Source: Syntrophaceae bacterium UBA5764
GTDB taxonomy: Bacteria; Desulfobacterota; Syntrophia; Syntrophales; Smithellaceae
Length of the DNA stretch: 14,525 bases
Reading direction: 5' to 3'
Assembly: GCA_002418825.1 (NCBI GenBank)
Contig: DIEW01000073.1
Coordinates: forward strand, 15,278 to 29,802
Part shown: positions 5,448 through 13,118 of the stretch, one piece after another
Numbering within the stretch: the stretch's first letter is position 1
Layout: every line of letters starts with the position of its first letter
Notes under the pieces: model-generated
What the model was told of the DNA's origin: nothing
The model's input: the letters and a program-made list of their open reading frames with translations, nothing else
Databases searched by the model: none
Program-made: the position numbers and the translations under genes

Positions 5448-6902
5448 GTGGCGGAAAATATTTTGGAAGAAAACAAAGCGGTTGATAAAAAATATCAGCG
5501 CGCGCGCATTGCGCACTGGGATAAGGTCGCCGGGGAAATGGACAGGCGGCGGACTTTGAGCGGCTATTATCACCGGCGTCTGGAGCGGATAATGCAATTT
5601 GTCGTCCCGCCCGGCCAGAGAGTGCTGGAAATCGGTTGCGGTCAGGGCGATTTGCTGGCCGCGCTTGCGCCTGCCCATGGAGTGGGGATTGATTTTTCAA
5701 CGCGGATGCTGGAACGGGCAAGGCTGAAATACCCCCAGTTGAACTTTTTGGAAGCCGACGCCCATGAATTTAACATAAACGAAAAGTTTGATTTTATAAT
5801 TCTTTCTGACCTGATCAATGACTTGTGGGACGTGCAGACTGTCCTGAAAAGAGTCCGGGAGCACGCCTCTTCGCGCACGAGGGTTATCATAAATTTTTAC
5901 AGCCGTTTGTGGGAGTGGCCTTTGGGGATGGTCCGGAAATTAGGTCTGGCCAGACCTAATTTGCTGCAGAACTGGCTGACGCTGGAAGACATCAGCGGTT
6001 TGCTTTTGCTTGCCGATTTTGAACTCATCAGGCACTGGGAAGAAATCATCTGGCCTTTGCGTACCCCCCTGCTTGATTCTTTGTTCAACCGGTTTTTGGC
6101 TAAAATCTGGCCTTTGCGCTGGTTCGCTCTTACTCATTTTATCGTGGCGCGACCGTCTGGCCGGGCGGCGGAAGGCAGAAAAGCCCCGAAAGTATCGGTG
6201 GTTGTGCCCGCGCGCAATGAGGCGGGAAATATCTCCCGCATATTTTCATCCGTTCCGCAAATGGGAGAAAGCACGGAATTGATTTTTGTGGAAGGCAATT
6301 CCACGGATAATACTTATGAGGTTATTGAAGAATCGATAAAAAACAGTCCGCAGAGTCAGGCTGTTCTCCTGCGCCAGAAGGGAAGGGGCAAGGGCGACGC
6401 GGTGCGTCTGGGATTCGAACACGCTTCCGGCGACATTCTGATGATTCTGGATGCCGATCTTACCGTGCCGGCAGAGGATTTGCCCCGCTTTTATGAAGTC
6501 TTGGCCAGCGGCAAGGGAGAATTTGTCAACGGCGTGCGCCTGGTATATCCGTTGGGAAGACAGGCCATGCGTTTTTTCAACTTCCTCGGCAATAAATTCT
6601 TCAGTCTGGCTTTCTCCTGGCTTCTGGGGCAGCCCATCAAGGACACTTTATGCGGAACTAAGGCTCTGTGGAAAGAAGATTATAAAAAAATTGCCGCCAA
6701 CCGTTCCTATTTTGGCGATTTTGACCCCTTCGGTGATTTTGACCTTTTGTTCGGCGCAGCCAAATTGAATCTGAAAGTCGTGGAAATTCCCATCCGTTAC
6801 CGTCATCGCATTTATGGCACCACAAATATCAGCCGCTGGCGGCATGGCTGGCTTTTGCTGAAAATGGTCGTCTTCGCGGCGAAGAGGATTAAATTTATAT
6901 AA
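5448..6902 (+). CDS. Fusion of SAM-dependent methyltransferase and GT2 (dolichyl-phosphate-mannose-synthase-like) glycosyltransferase
   Basis: 484 residues with two catalytic domains. Residues about 35-235 are a class I methyltransferase: motif I VLEIGCGQGD (59-68), an acidic residue after beta2 (GVGIDFS, D82), and FDFIILSDLINDLWD (114-128) for motif II. Residues about 247-484 are a GT-A fold family 2 transferase: VSVVVPARNEAGN (249-261), the nucleotide-sugar and metal motif DADLT (335-339), and DTLCGTKALW (399-408), a pattern of DPM1/polyprenyl-phosphate-sugar synthases. No transmembrane pair follows the GT domain, as in soluble DPM1-type enzymes. The GTG at 5448 is the only plausible start after an in-frame stop at 5427; no Shine-Dalgarno is evident. 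It sits 79 bases after the GT-C gene and 37 bases before another methyltransferase, probably one transcript. The sugar and acceptor cannot be read from sequence. IWPLR occurs twice between the domains (201-205 and 220-224). Confidence 0.88.
   Translation: MAENILEENKAVDKKYQRARIAHWDKVAGEMDRRRTLSGYYHRRLERIMQFVVPPGQRVLEIGCGQGDLLAALAPAHGVGIDFSTRMLERARLKYPQLNFLEADAHEFNINEKFDFIILSDLINDLWDVQTVLKRVREHASSRTRVIINFYSRLWEWPLGMVRKLGLARPNLLQNWLTLEDISGLLLLADFELIRHWEEIIWPLRTPLLDSLFNRFLAKIWPLRWFALTHFIVARPSGRAAEGRKAPKVSVVVPARNEAGNISRIFSSVPQMGESTELIFVEGNSTDNTYEVIEESIKNSPQSQAVLLRQKGRGKGDAVRLGFEHASGDILMILDADLTVPAEDLPRFYEVLASGKGEFVNGVRLVYPLGRQAMRFFNFLGNKFFSLAFSWLLGQPIKDTLCGTKALWKEDYKKIAANRSYFGDFDPFGDFDLLFGAAKLNLKVVEIPIRYRHRIYGTTNISRWRHGWLLLKMVVFAAKRIKFI
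5937..5962. repeat. Perfect 26-bp palindrome inside the methyltransferase-GT2 gene
   Basis: Thirteen-base arms meet with no spacer around a central GGCC (5948-5951); each arm reads AAATTAGGTCTGG from its outer end on its own strand. It encodes residues 164-172 (KLGLARPNL). A perfect dyad of this length is very unlikely by chance in a window of this size, and the codons are otherwise ordinary. It could be a DNA-binding or cleavage site, or a trace of a small inverted duplication. Confidence 0.85.
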
Positions 6903-6904
6903 AT

Positions 6905-6922
6905 GCCTTTTCATATAAAGGC
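6905..6922 (+). promoter_or_regulatory. Small hairpin overlapping the ribosome binding region of the second methyltransferase
   Basis: GCCTTT (6905-6910) and AAAGGC (6917-6922) pair perfectly across a 6-base loop. The right arm runs into GGCGGAG (6920-6926), the only Shine-Dalgarno-like sequence before the ATG at 6940. It could modulate translation after the fusion gene stop codon. The effect is inferred. Confidence 0.3.
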
Positions 6923-6939
6923 GGAGCTGACCGTACCTG

Positions 6940-7722
6940 ATGGTAAAAACTATGTACAACGAAAAGGCAGTTGAGCTTGATCGCAGTTTGACGCGGAGAA
7001 ACAGACAAAGACTGTTCGGCAACAAAAGTTTGTTGTTTTGGTACGAAAAGCTTTTTGAAATTCAGTTTTCAGGCATCGATGACATCGGAGGGAAAAGAAT
7101 TCTTGAGGTAGGAAGCGGTACATCGCCGCTGAAATTGTTCTACAGCAATGTCATAACCAGCGATATTCTCGATCTTGATTATCTGGACATTGTTTTTGAC
7201 TGTCATGATATTGATAAATGTGGAAAAATCGAGCGCGAAAGTCTTGATATAATTACTGTGACCAATGTATTGCATCATCTGAAAGACCCGGTAAGTTTTC
7301 TCGTGAAATCTTCATTAGTGCTGAAGAAAGGCGGGTTGGTTATAATAACGGAGCCTTACTTTTCCGTTATTTCTAAAATTATCTATGAAAAGGTCCATCA
7401 TGAATTTTCATCTTTGGACATCAGTGAACCGAGGCTCGGTGATATACAGGGGCCGTTAAAATCAGCTAACCTGGCTCTTCCCCACCTGATTTTTTTTGGG
7501 GATAGAAAATGGGATGACCCTATAAAAGAACTTTATCAAGGCAGAATGTCGTCTGTCTGCCATTTTTCTTCGCTTTCCTATTTTCTGACCGGCGGAATTT
7601 CCATGAAAATACCTATACCGGCACCAATCTACAGATGTTTGTTCAAAGTAGACTTGTTTGTTTCTCAACTCTTGCCGAAATTTTTCAGTTCGTTTTTTGT
7701 CATGAGATTAGAGAAAAAATAA
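6940..7722 (+). CDS. Class I SAM-dependent methyltransferase
   Basis: 260 residues with motif I ILEVGSGTSP (54-63), an acidic residue at the end of beta2 (TSDI, D75), VTNVLHHLKDP (107-117) at the motif II/III region and a following strand LVIITEP (133-139). This is the usual layout of the small-molecule, sugar and lipid methyltransferases next to surface glycan genes. The C-terminal third is hydrophobic and matches nothing I recognise. Two starts are possible: ATG 6940, or ATG 6952 four codons later; the Shine-Dalgarno-like GGCGGAG at 6920-6926 is far from both. The gene looks A/T-richer than the fusion gene before it and may have been acquired separately. It is last in the putative glycosylation cluster. 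No terminator was found after its TAA, only a 10-bp GC palindrome at 7729-7738. Confidence 0.82.
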   Translation: MVKTMYNEKAVELDRSLTRRNRQRLFGNKSLLFWYEKLFEIQFSGIDDIGGKRILEVGSGTSPLKLFYSNVITSDILDLDYLDIVFDCHDIDKCGKIERESLDIITVTNVLHHLKDPVSFLVKSSLVLKKGGLVIITEPYFSVISKIIYEKVHHEFSSLDISEPRLGDIQGPLKSANLALPHLIFFGDRKWDDPIKELYQGRMSSVCHFSSLSYFLTGGISMKIPIPAPIYRCLFKVDLFVSQLLPKFFSSFFVMRLEKK

Positions 7723-8627
7723 GCTCCTTCCCGCGGGACCGAACAATCTCTCGCAAATTACCGTCAAACCACCGACGTTATCCCGTTAAAGTGAAAACGC
7801 ATCGTCGTAAGCGTTAAGTATTTAAATACATTTAAGATTATGGTTTTCTGCAAGAAAAGTTTTTTTCTCTTGACTTTACCGGATGATTGTTCTAAAAAGC
7901 TTCTGACTGCTGGTCAGGAATTGACCGGTTGTCCAAGCTTGGCTGTATTTCCCACTGTAACACGATTTGAGTGATGCTCTTTATAATGCAAGGGCACACA
8001 AAAGTACAGCCGCAGGAAGTTGACTCTCAGTTCAGCATGGGCTCTGTTTTTTAAAAAGGAATCCACAGCGCGTTACTGTTGATGAGATAGCCAAAATATC
8101 CGAGTTGGGCGAGATTTCCGTTCATCATTAAAAAAAAGCAAAAGAAGAAATCTGCGGCCAAATCTTGATGGATGATATCGGTAATTTTAATCAGCAAGCC
8201 CCGGTGCTTTTTGATGAAAAAATCGACGTTTGGTTTTCCCGGCGTGTTTTCGCTGGCGTTGAATTTTTTAACAATATCAAACTGCTTAGGATTCTTATGA
8301 GTTACATGTTGCAACCCCAGCGAAGAAATCTGACCAAAAAATTTAATCCGCAAATCATCAATGACGGGAACAGGCCGGTTGATTGTGTGGCGCAGCCGCA
8401 CAGGCAAAAGAATTCTCTCTTCATGAATTTTAATCAAAAACGTTATGCTCTCCGGAGCTTGTGTGGAGATGTTATTTCTCCGTATATTTTTCCTGACATT
8501 AAGGAGAAAAAAATTTACGGGACAGCTAAATTCGTAAGGGAGATATTCATTAGAAGCTTGTGACAAAAGCACGATGGATATTCTAAAAAATACAAATTTT
8601 TTCAAATAAAAAAGAAAGGTGGTTGTC
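7723..8627. other. Long intergenic region without a recognisable gene
   Basis: About 900 bases between the methyltransferase and the beta-oxidation operon. It is A/T-rich with scattered short dyads: TCCCGCGGGA at 7729-7738, CTGAC-N5-GTCAG at 7903-7917 with an overlapping GGTCA-N5-TGACC, and CCAAGCTTGG at 7933-7942. A TATAAT lies at 7982-7987 without a matching -35 box. The promoter of the beta-oxidation operon should lie near its right end, but I cannot place it with confidence. No tRNA or known riboswitch was seen. Confidence 0.6.
8051..8590 (-). other. Doubtful open frame, possible decayed gene (strand uncertain)
   Basis: A minus-strand frame is open from beyond 8590 to a TAA at 8051 and could encode up to about 180 residues. 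A plus-strand frame in exact codon alignment, 8165-8563, encodes about 130 residues from TTG-ATG. Neither has a Shine-Dalgarno sequence or a family motif I can name. The maximal minus-strand frame would extend into the acyl-CoA dehydrogenase start, which is implausible. Both protein sequences look natural in places, so the region may be a decayed or fast-evolving gene, but aligned antisense frames are commonly open in this genome (see the beta-oxidation genes). I do not assign a product. Confidence 0.2.
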
Positions 8628-10490
8628 ATGAGTAATTTATTGGTAAACACAAGAGATCAGGAGTTTGTGTTGTTCGAGCAGCTGCAGATTGATAAATTGT
8701 TCGAAACAGAAGCATTCAAGGATTTTACCAAAGATGATTTATTGATGGTTCTCAGAGAAGCGGAAAAATTGGCGGTTAATATCATTGCGCCTACCCTGGC
8801 CGAAGGGGATAAAGAAGGGTGCACGTTTAAAGATGGAAAAGTATCCGTGCCCAAGTGTTTCCATGAGGTATGGAAGAAGTACAATGAAGGCGGTTGGCTT
8901 GCTGCCGGGGAATCTCCGGAAGTTGGCGGGCAGGGTTTGCCGCGCACGGTCAACTTTGCCATAACGGAGCTCATCGGGGCGGCGAATTACGCTTTCCAGA
9001 TGTATCCTGGACTGACACACGGCGCTGCCGGTCTTATTCACAGCTACGGCACGGAGGAGCAGAAAAACAAATATATGTATAAAATGTACTCCGGTGAATG
9101 GGCGGGTACAATGTGCCTTACCGAACCGGGGGCGGGAAGTGACCTTAACCTGGTCAAAACAACGGCCAAAAAACTTCCAGACGGTAAATACTTAATTACC
9201 GGGACAAAATGTTTCATTTCTTCCGGCGATCACGATCTTACGGAAAACATCGTCCATCCTGTGCTTGCCCGCATTGAAGGCGATCCCCCCGGGACAAAGG
9301 GTATTTCTCTTTTCATCGTCCCGAAAATCAGAGTCAATGATGACGGATCTCTGGGTGAGCCTAATGACGTTAATACCGGCGGTATTGAGCACAAGATGGG
9401 CATAAAAGGTTCGGCGACGGCAACATTGAATTTCGGCGAAAACGGTAAATGTATTGGCGAACTGCTAGGCGGCCAGTGTGAGGGCATGAAAATTATGTTC
9501 CAGATGATGAACGAGGCACGGTTGGGGACAGGTATGCAGGGACTGGATTCGGCTTCCGCCGCCTATGAGCATGCCGTTCAATACGCGAAGGAACGTATTC
9601 AGGGCAACGATATTATGGCGGGTAAAGACCCCAACGCCAAACCGGTAACCATTATAAATCATCCGGACATCCGCCGTAAACTTATGTGGATGAAGTCGCA
9701 CATCGAAGGCATGCGCTCCATGTGCTACTTTGTCGCTTATTGCATGGATAAGTCCACGGTTGCCAAAACAGAGGAAGAAAAAGCGAACTGGGAAGGATAC
9801 CTGGATTTGATGACCACGGTGGTCAAGGCTTACTGCTCCGACAAGGGGCTTTTGATATGTTCTACAGGCATGGATGTTTACGGCGGCTATGGTTATTGCT
9901 CTGAATATCCCATGGAACAGTATCTGCGTGACGAGAAAATTGCCACTATATATGAAGGCACTAACGGTATCCAGGCTCTGACGCTCGTCGGCAGGGGGTT
10001 AGGCCAGAGAAAAGGAATGAACGCCATGAATCTTTTCGGCGAGGTTCAAAAAAATATCAAGAAAATGAAAGAGCACAAGGAATTGGGTAAATACACGGCT
10101 ATTTTGGAAGAAGCCGCCAACGCTTGTATAGAGCTTACCATGTTTTTCGTACAAGCGGGCAAAGCGGGTAATTTCCTGCTTCCCATTCTCAATGCCTATA
10201 AATTCATGGAGATTTTCGGAGATGTGTTAGTGGGCCATTTTCTGATTGCCGCCGCCGGAATCGCCGCGGACAAACTTGCGGCTATTTACAAAGAAAAAGG
10301 AGCAGATACTCCGGAAAAACAAAAAGCGCTACAGAAGGAAAATAAAGAAGCGGCTTTCTATTTTGGGAGGGTTGCTTCAGCGAGATTTTTTGCTGTAGAG
10401 ATTCTGACAACAGTAAAAGCCCGTTGCGAAGCGGTAAAAATGGATGAAAAAGCTCCTCTGGAGATGACCGAAGAGGCTTTTGCTTATTAA
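8628..10490 (+). CDS. fadE: FAD-dependent acyl-CoA dehydrogenase with C-terminal extension (FadE-type)
   Basis: 620 residues, versus about 380 for a classic short- or medium-chain enzyme. It oxidises acyl-CoA to trans-2-enoyl-CoA, passing electrons through FAD to an electron-transfer flavoprotein not encoded here. Landmarks: MCLTEPGAGSD (162-172) of the FAD-binding beta domain, GIEHKMGIKGSATATL near 252-267, RLGTGMQGLDSASAAYEHAVQYAKER near 298-323 (read in two parts), and YLRDEKIATIYEGTNGIQ, in which E443 aligns with the usual catalytic Glu. A further helical region of about 150 residues is typical of the 600-residue group that includes Bacillus FadE and DmdC. The ATG at 8628 is chosen over an in-frame GTG at 8619 because AAAGGTGG (8615-8622) sits 5 bases before the ATG. 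The stop is doubled (TAATAA). It is first in an operon with a FadN-type enzyme and a thiolase. Substrate chain length cannot be read from the sequence. Confidence 0.92.
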   Translation: MSNLLVNTRDQEFVLFEQLQIDKLFETEAFKDFTKDDLLMVLREAEKLAVNIIAPTLAEGDKEGCTFKDGKVSVPKCFHEVWKKYNEGGWLAAGESPEVGGQGLPRTVNFAITELIGAANYAFQMYPGLTHGAAGLIHSYGTEEQKNKYMYKMYSGEWAGTMCLTEPGAGSDLNLVKTTAKKLPDGKYLITGTKCFISSGDHDLTENIVHPVLARIEGDPPGTKGISLFIVPKIRVNDDGSLGEPNDVNTGGIEHKMGIKGSATATLNFGENGKCIGELLGGQCEGMKIMFQMMNEARLGTGMQGLDSASAAYEHAVQYAKERIQGNDIMAGKDPNAKPVTIINHPDIRRKLMWMKSHIEGMRSMCYFVAYCMDKSTVAKTEEEKANWEGYLDLMTTVVKAYCSDKGLLICSTGMDVYGGYGYCSEYPMEQYLRDEKIATIYEGTNGIQALTLVGRGLGQRKGMNAMNLFGEVQKNIKKMKEHKELGKYTAILEEAANACIELTMFFVQAGKAGNFLLPILNAYKFMEIFGDVLVGHFLIAAAGIAADKLAAIYKEKGADTPEKQKALQKENKEAAFYFGRVASARFFAVEILTTVKARCEAVKMDEKAPLEMTEEAFAY

Positions 10491-10497
10491 TAAATCA

Positions 10498-10531
10498 GTA
10501 TTGAGGCCGGGCATGTGCTTGGCCTCGATAC
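10498..10531 (+). promoter_or_regulatory. Hairpin between the acyl-CoA dehydrogenase and FadN-type genes
   Basis: GTATTGAGGCC (10498-10508) pairs with GGCCTCGATAC (10521-10531) over 11 bp with one G-U wobble and a 12-base loop. It is followed by GAAAAAG rather than a U tract, so it is not a standard terminator. It begins only 8 bases after the stop codon and may act as an mRNA stability or processing element. The role is inferred. Confidence 0.6.
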
Positions 10532-10606
10532 GAAAAAGCCGATCAACGATATTCTCAGGGGAGACAATATAAAGTTTATTCAGCAGAAAATGCTAAGGAG
10601 GAAAAA

Positions 10607-13024
10607 ATGACGTATGAGATTAAAAAAGTCGGTGTTTTAGGAGCGGGCGTGATGGGAGCAACCATCGCCGCTCATTTGACTAATGCCGGTATTGAATGCT
10701 GTCTTCTGGACATCATTCCCTTCGAGTTGACGGAGGCGGATAAGAAAAAAGGACTTACCGAACAAAGTCCGGCGTGGCGCAACAGGTTTGCCCAGAATGG
10801 TCTGGACGGGGCGCTGAAATCCAAGCCATCCGCGTTTTATACCAAGAAAAACGCTTCCATGATCAAAATCGGCAATTTTGAAGATAATTTGAATATGTTG
10901 GCTGATGTCGATCTGGTTATTGAGGTGGTTGTGGAAAATCTCAAAATTAAGCAGGATCTTTTTGCCAAGGTAGAGAAAGTCGTGAAAGACACCTGCATTG
11001 TAACCACGAATACATCGGGTATCCCCATCAAAGATATATCGGCGAAACTTAAACCGCAGATAAAAGAGCGTTTTTTGGGTATGCACTTCTTCAACCCGCC
11101 TCGCTATATGAGGCTTCTGGAAATAATTCCCGGGGAAAAGACGAAAAAAGCGGTTGTGGATTATATGGTGCAGTTTTCCGAAAGCGTTTTGGGCAAGGGA
11201 GTGGTTGTCTGCAAAGACAGGCCGAACTTTATCGGCAATCGTATCGGCAGTTTTGACCTGGCAAATGCCGCGCATGTGATGTTCAGCAAAGGCCTTAAAG
11301 TAGAAGAGATAGACGCCATTATCAGCAAGCCCCTGGGAAGACCCGGCTCCGCCATTTTTGGGACTATTGATCTGGTAGGTCTCGATGTTGGTTATCACGT
11401 CAGTAAGAACATATATGACGGCGTGCCCAATGATGAGATGCGCGAATTTTACAAACCGAATGAAGTAACCCTGAAGATGATGGAGAATAAATGGCTCGGC
11501 AATAAAACCGGTCAGGGCTATTACAAAAGAACCAAAGATGAAAAAGGTAAAAAGGTAAAATTGGTTCTTGACTACAAGAAGATGGAATATGTTGTTCCAA
11601 CCAAACCTGTATTCGAATCCATTGAAAAAGCAAAACAGACACCTGGTAGCTTTGCCGATAAACTTAAAGTCATATTTAACGGCACGGACATTGCTGCGGA
11701 AGTTGCACGCGAGTATCTGTGTAGAAACTTCATCTACGCGGCAAATCGTGTTCCGGAAATCAGCAATACAATTGTCGGCATCGATAACGCGATGAAATGG
11801 GGCTATAACCATGAAATGGGTCCTTTTGAAACCTGGGATGCTGTTGGAGTCAAAGAAGCTGTTGAAGTAATGAAAAAATTGAAGCTTAAAGTTCCCAAAA
11901 AAGTAGAAGACATGCTCAAAGCCAAGCATAAATCTTTCTATGTGAAGAAAAAAGACGGAACCTACTACTATGACTTCTCCAAAAAAACTTACGTGAAGAT
12001 GGCGGAAAATCCCAAGATTATTCTGCTCCCGTCTCTGAAGGAACGTAAAAAAGTTGTCAAGAGCAATCAGGCCGCGACATTGGTTGATATAGGCGACGGC
12101 GTTGTTTGTCTCGAATTTCACACGAAGATGAACGCCATTGAGCAGGATCTGACCAAAATGATTTATGAGAGCTGCGACATTGTTGAGAAAGATTTCGTCG
12201 GTATGGTTGTGGCAAATCACGCCACAAATTTCTCCGTGGGCGCCAATATTTTGTTTGTGCTCGATGCCGCGCAGAAGAAACAATGGGATCTGATTGCCCA
12301 GGGTGTGGAGCAACTCCAAAACGCGAATATGAGGATGAAGTATCTGTCCAAGCCTGTTGTTACCGCTCCGGCGGGTATGGCTTTGGGCGGCGGCTGTGAA
12401 ATGGCTATTCACGGCGCTAAATGTCAGCCCCATGGCGAAACATACATGGGTTTGGTAGAAGTAGGTGTTGGCCTTATTCCCGCCGGTGGTGGTGTTAAAG
12501 AGTTGATGGTGCGCTGCACGGAAGGGATTCCCGACGGTTGCGTGGATGACGGTATGAATCTGCAACAGATTTACGCGAAAGTTTTTCAGAATATCGCGCA
12601 GGCTAAAGTGTCTACCAGTGCCGCCGAGGCCATGGAACTTGGTTATATCCGCAAATCTGAAGGTATCAGCCTCAGCCGCGACCAGCACATTTGGGATGCC
12701 AAACAGGCTGTCTTGGGCCTCGCCAAATTTTACAGAAAACCCAAACCGGCCATGATTCCCGTTATGGGTGAAAATTTTCGAGGTTTGATTGACGCGGCTC
12801 TTTATAATATGCGCCATGGAAACTTTATTTCGGATTATGATGTGCATGTTTCCAGAAAGGTTGCTTATATAATTTCCGGCGGCGATTGCGCCGAAGGTAC
12901 GTGGGTCACGGAGCAGGATATTCTTGACCTGGAAAAGGAAGCTTTTGTCTCTCTATTGGGAGAAGCAAAAACGCTGGAAAGAATCATCCATATGCTCAAT
13001 ACGGGGAAACCCCTGCGTAATTAA
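10607..13024 (+). CDS. fadN: Bifunctional 3-hydroxyacyl-CoA dehydrogenase / enoyl-CoA hydratase (FadN type)
   Basis: 805 residues carrying the second and third steps of beta-oxidation. The N-terminal Rossmann domain binds NAD+ through GAGVMG (12-17). NTSGIPI is at 135-141, and the catalytic His-Glu pair lies in MHFFNPPRYMRLLEIIPG (H160, E172). A dehydrogenase C-terminal domain follows with DRPNFIGNRI (204-213) and a second copy near 355-430. Residues about 490-690 form a crotonase domain in which both catalytic glutamates are present: E598 in MALGGGCE and E618 in MGLVEVGVGLIPAGGG. The dehydrogenase-first order is the reverse of Escherichia coli FadB and matches Bacillus FadN, as does the C-terminus MLNTGKPLRN. 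The ATG is preceded by AAGGAGG with 5 bases between. It sits between the acyl-CoA dehydrogenase (116 bases upstream) and the thiolase (94 bases downstream). In a syntroph it could also run in the synthetic direction. Confidence 0.95.
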   Translation: MTYEIKKVGVLGAGVMGATIAAHLTNAGIECCLLDIIPFELTEADKKKGLTEQSPAWRNRFAQNGLDGALKSKPSAFYTKKNASMIKIGNFEDNLNMLADVDLVIEVVVENLKIKQDLFAKVEKVVKDTCIVTTNTSGIPIKDISAKLKPQIKERFLGMHFFNPPRYMRLLEIIPGEKTKKAVVDYMVQFSESVLGKGVVVCKDRPNFIGNRIGSFDLANAAHVMFSKGLKVEEIDAIISKPLGRPGSAIFGTIDLVGLDVGYHVSKNIYDGVPNDEMREFYKPNEVTLKMMENKWLGNKTGQGYYKRTKDEKGKKVKLVLDYKKMEYVVPTKPVFESIEKAKQTPGSFADKLKVIFNGTDIAAEVAREYLCRNFIYAANRVPEISNTIVGIDNAMKWGYNHEMGPFETWDAVGVKEAVEVMKKLKLKVPKKVEDMLKAKHKSFYVKKKDGTYYYDFSKKTYVKMAENPKIILLPSLKERKKVVKSNQAATLVDIGDGVVCLEFHTKMNAIEQDLTKMIYESCDIVEKDFVGMVVANHATNFSVGANILFVLDAAQKKQWDLIAQGVEQLQNANMRMKYLSKPVVTAPAGMALGGGCEMAIHGAKCQPHGETYMGLVEVGVGLIPAGGGVKELMVRCTEGIPDGCVDDGMNLQQIYAKVFQNIAQAKVSTSAAEAMELGYIRKSEGISLSRDQHIWDAKQAVLGLAKFYRKPKPAMIPVMGENFRGLIDAALYNMRHGNFISDYDVHVSRKVAYIISGGDCAEGTWVTEQDILDLEKEAFVSLLGEAKTLERIIHMLNTGKPLRN

Positions 13025-13031
13025 TTTAAGA

Positions 13032-13073
13032 GGCGGTAAGTTATCGGCGGAGTTGGCTGAATGACTTGCCGCC
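13032..13073 (+). promoter_or_regulatory. Hairpin between the FadN-type and thiolase genes
   Basis: GGCGGTAAGT (13032-13041) pairs with ACTTGCCGCC (13064-13073) over 10 bp with one G-U wobble and a 22-base loop. No U tract follows. It starts 7 bases after the stop codon, mirroring the hairpin at the previous junction, and may shape relative expression of the thiolase. The role is inferred. Confidence 0.55.
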
Positions 13074-13118
13074 GTTTGGAAAGAGATAAAGAATAGACAT
13101 ATTTTAAGGAGGAAGATC

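Noticed and set aside
5380..5721. Minus-strand frames of 113 and 79 codons around the start of the methyltransferase-GT2 fusion
   Set aside because: They overlap the motif I region of the methyltransferase on the opposite strand and have Pro/Arg-rich shadow composition.
6010..6768. Plus-strand frames of 90 and 105 codons within the fusion gene, considered as a sign of a frameshift
   Set aside because: The 484-codon frame is continuous with both domain motif sets intact, so no frameshift is needed.
7870..7898. Sigma-70 promoter TTGACT-N17-TAAAAA
   Set aside because: The -10 box is poor and the site is over 700 bases from the next gene, so the match is easily due to chance in A/T-rich DNA.
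7723..8050. tRNA or small RNA gene in the A/T-rich gap
   Set aside because: No cloverleaf, no CCA end and no hairpin followed by a T run; only short dyads.
10637..12847. Open frame of 736 codons on the minus strand opposite the FadN-type gene
   Set aside because: It is codon-aligned antisense of a gene with all catalytic motifs intact, has no ribosome binding site and shows the His/Phe-rich composition of shadow frames.
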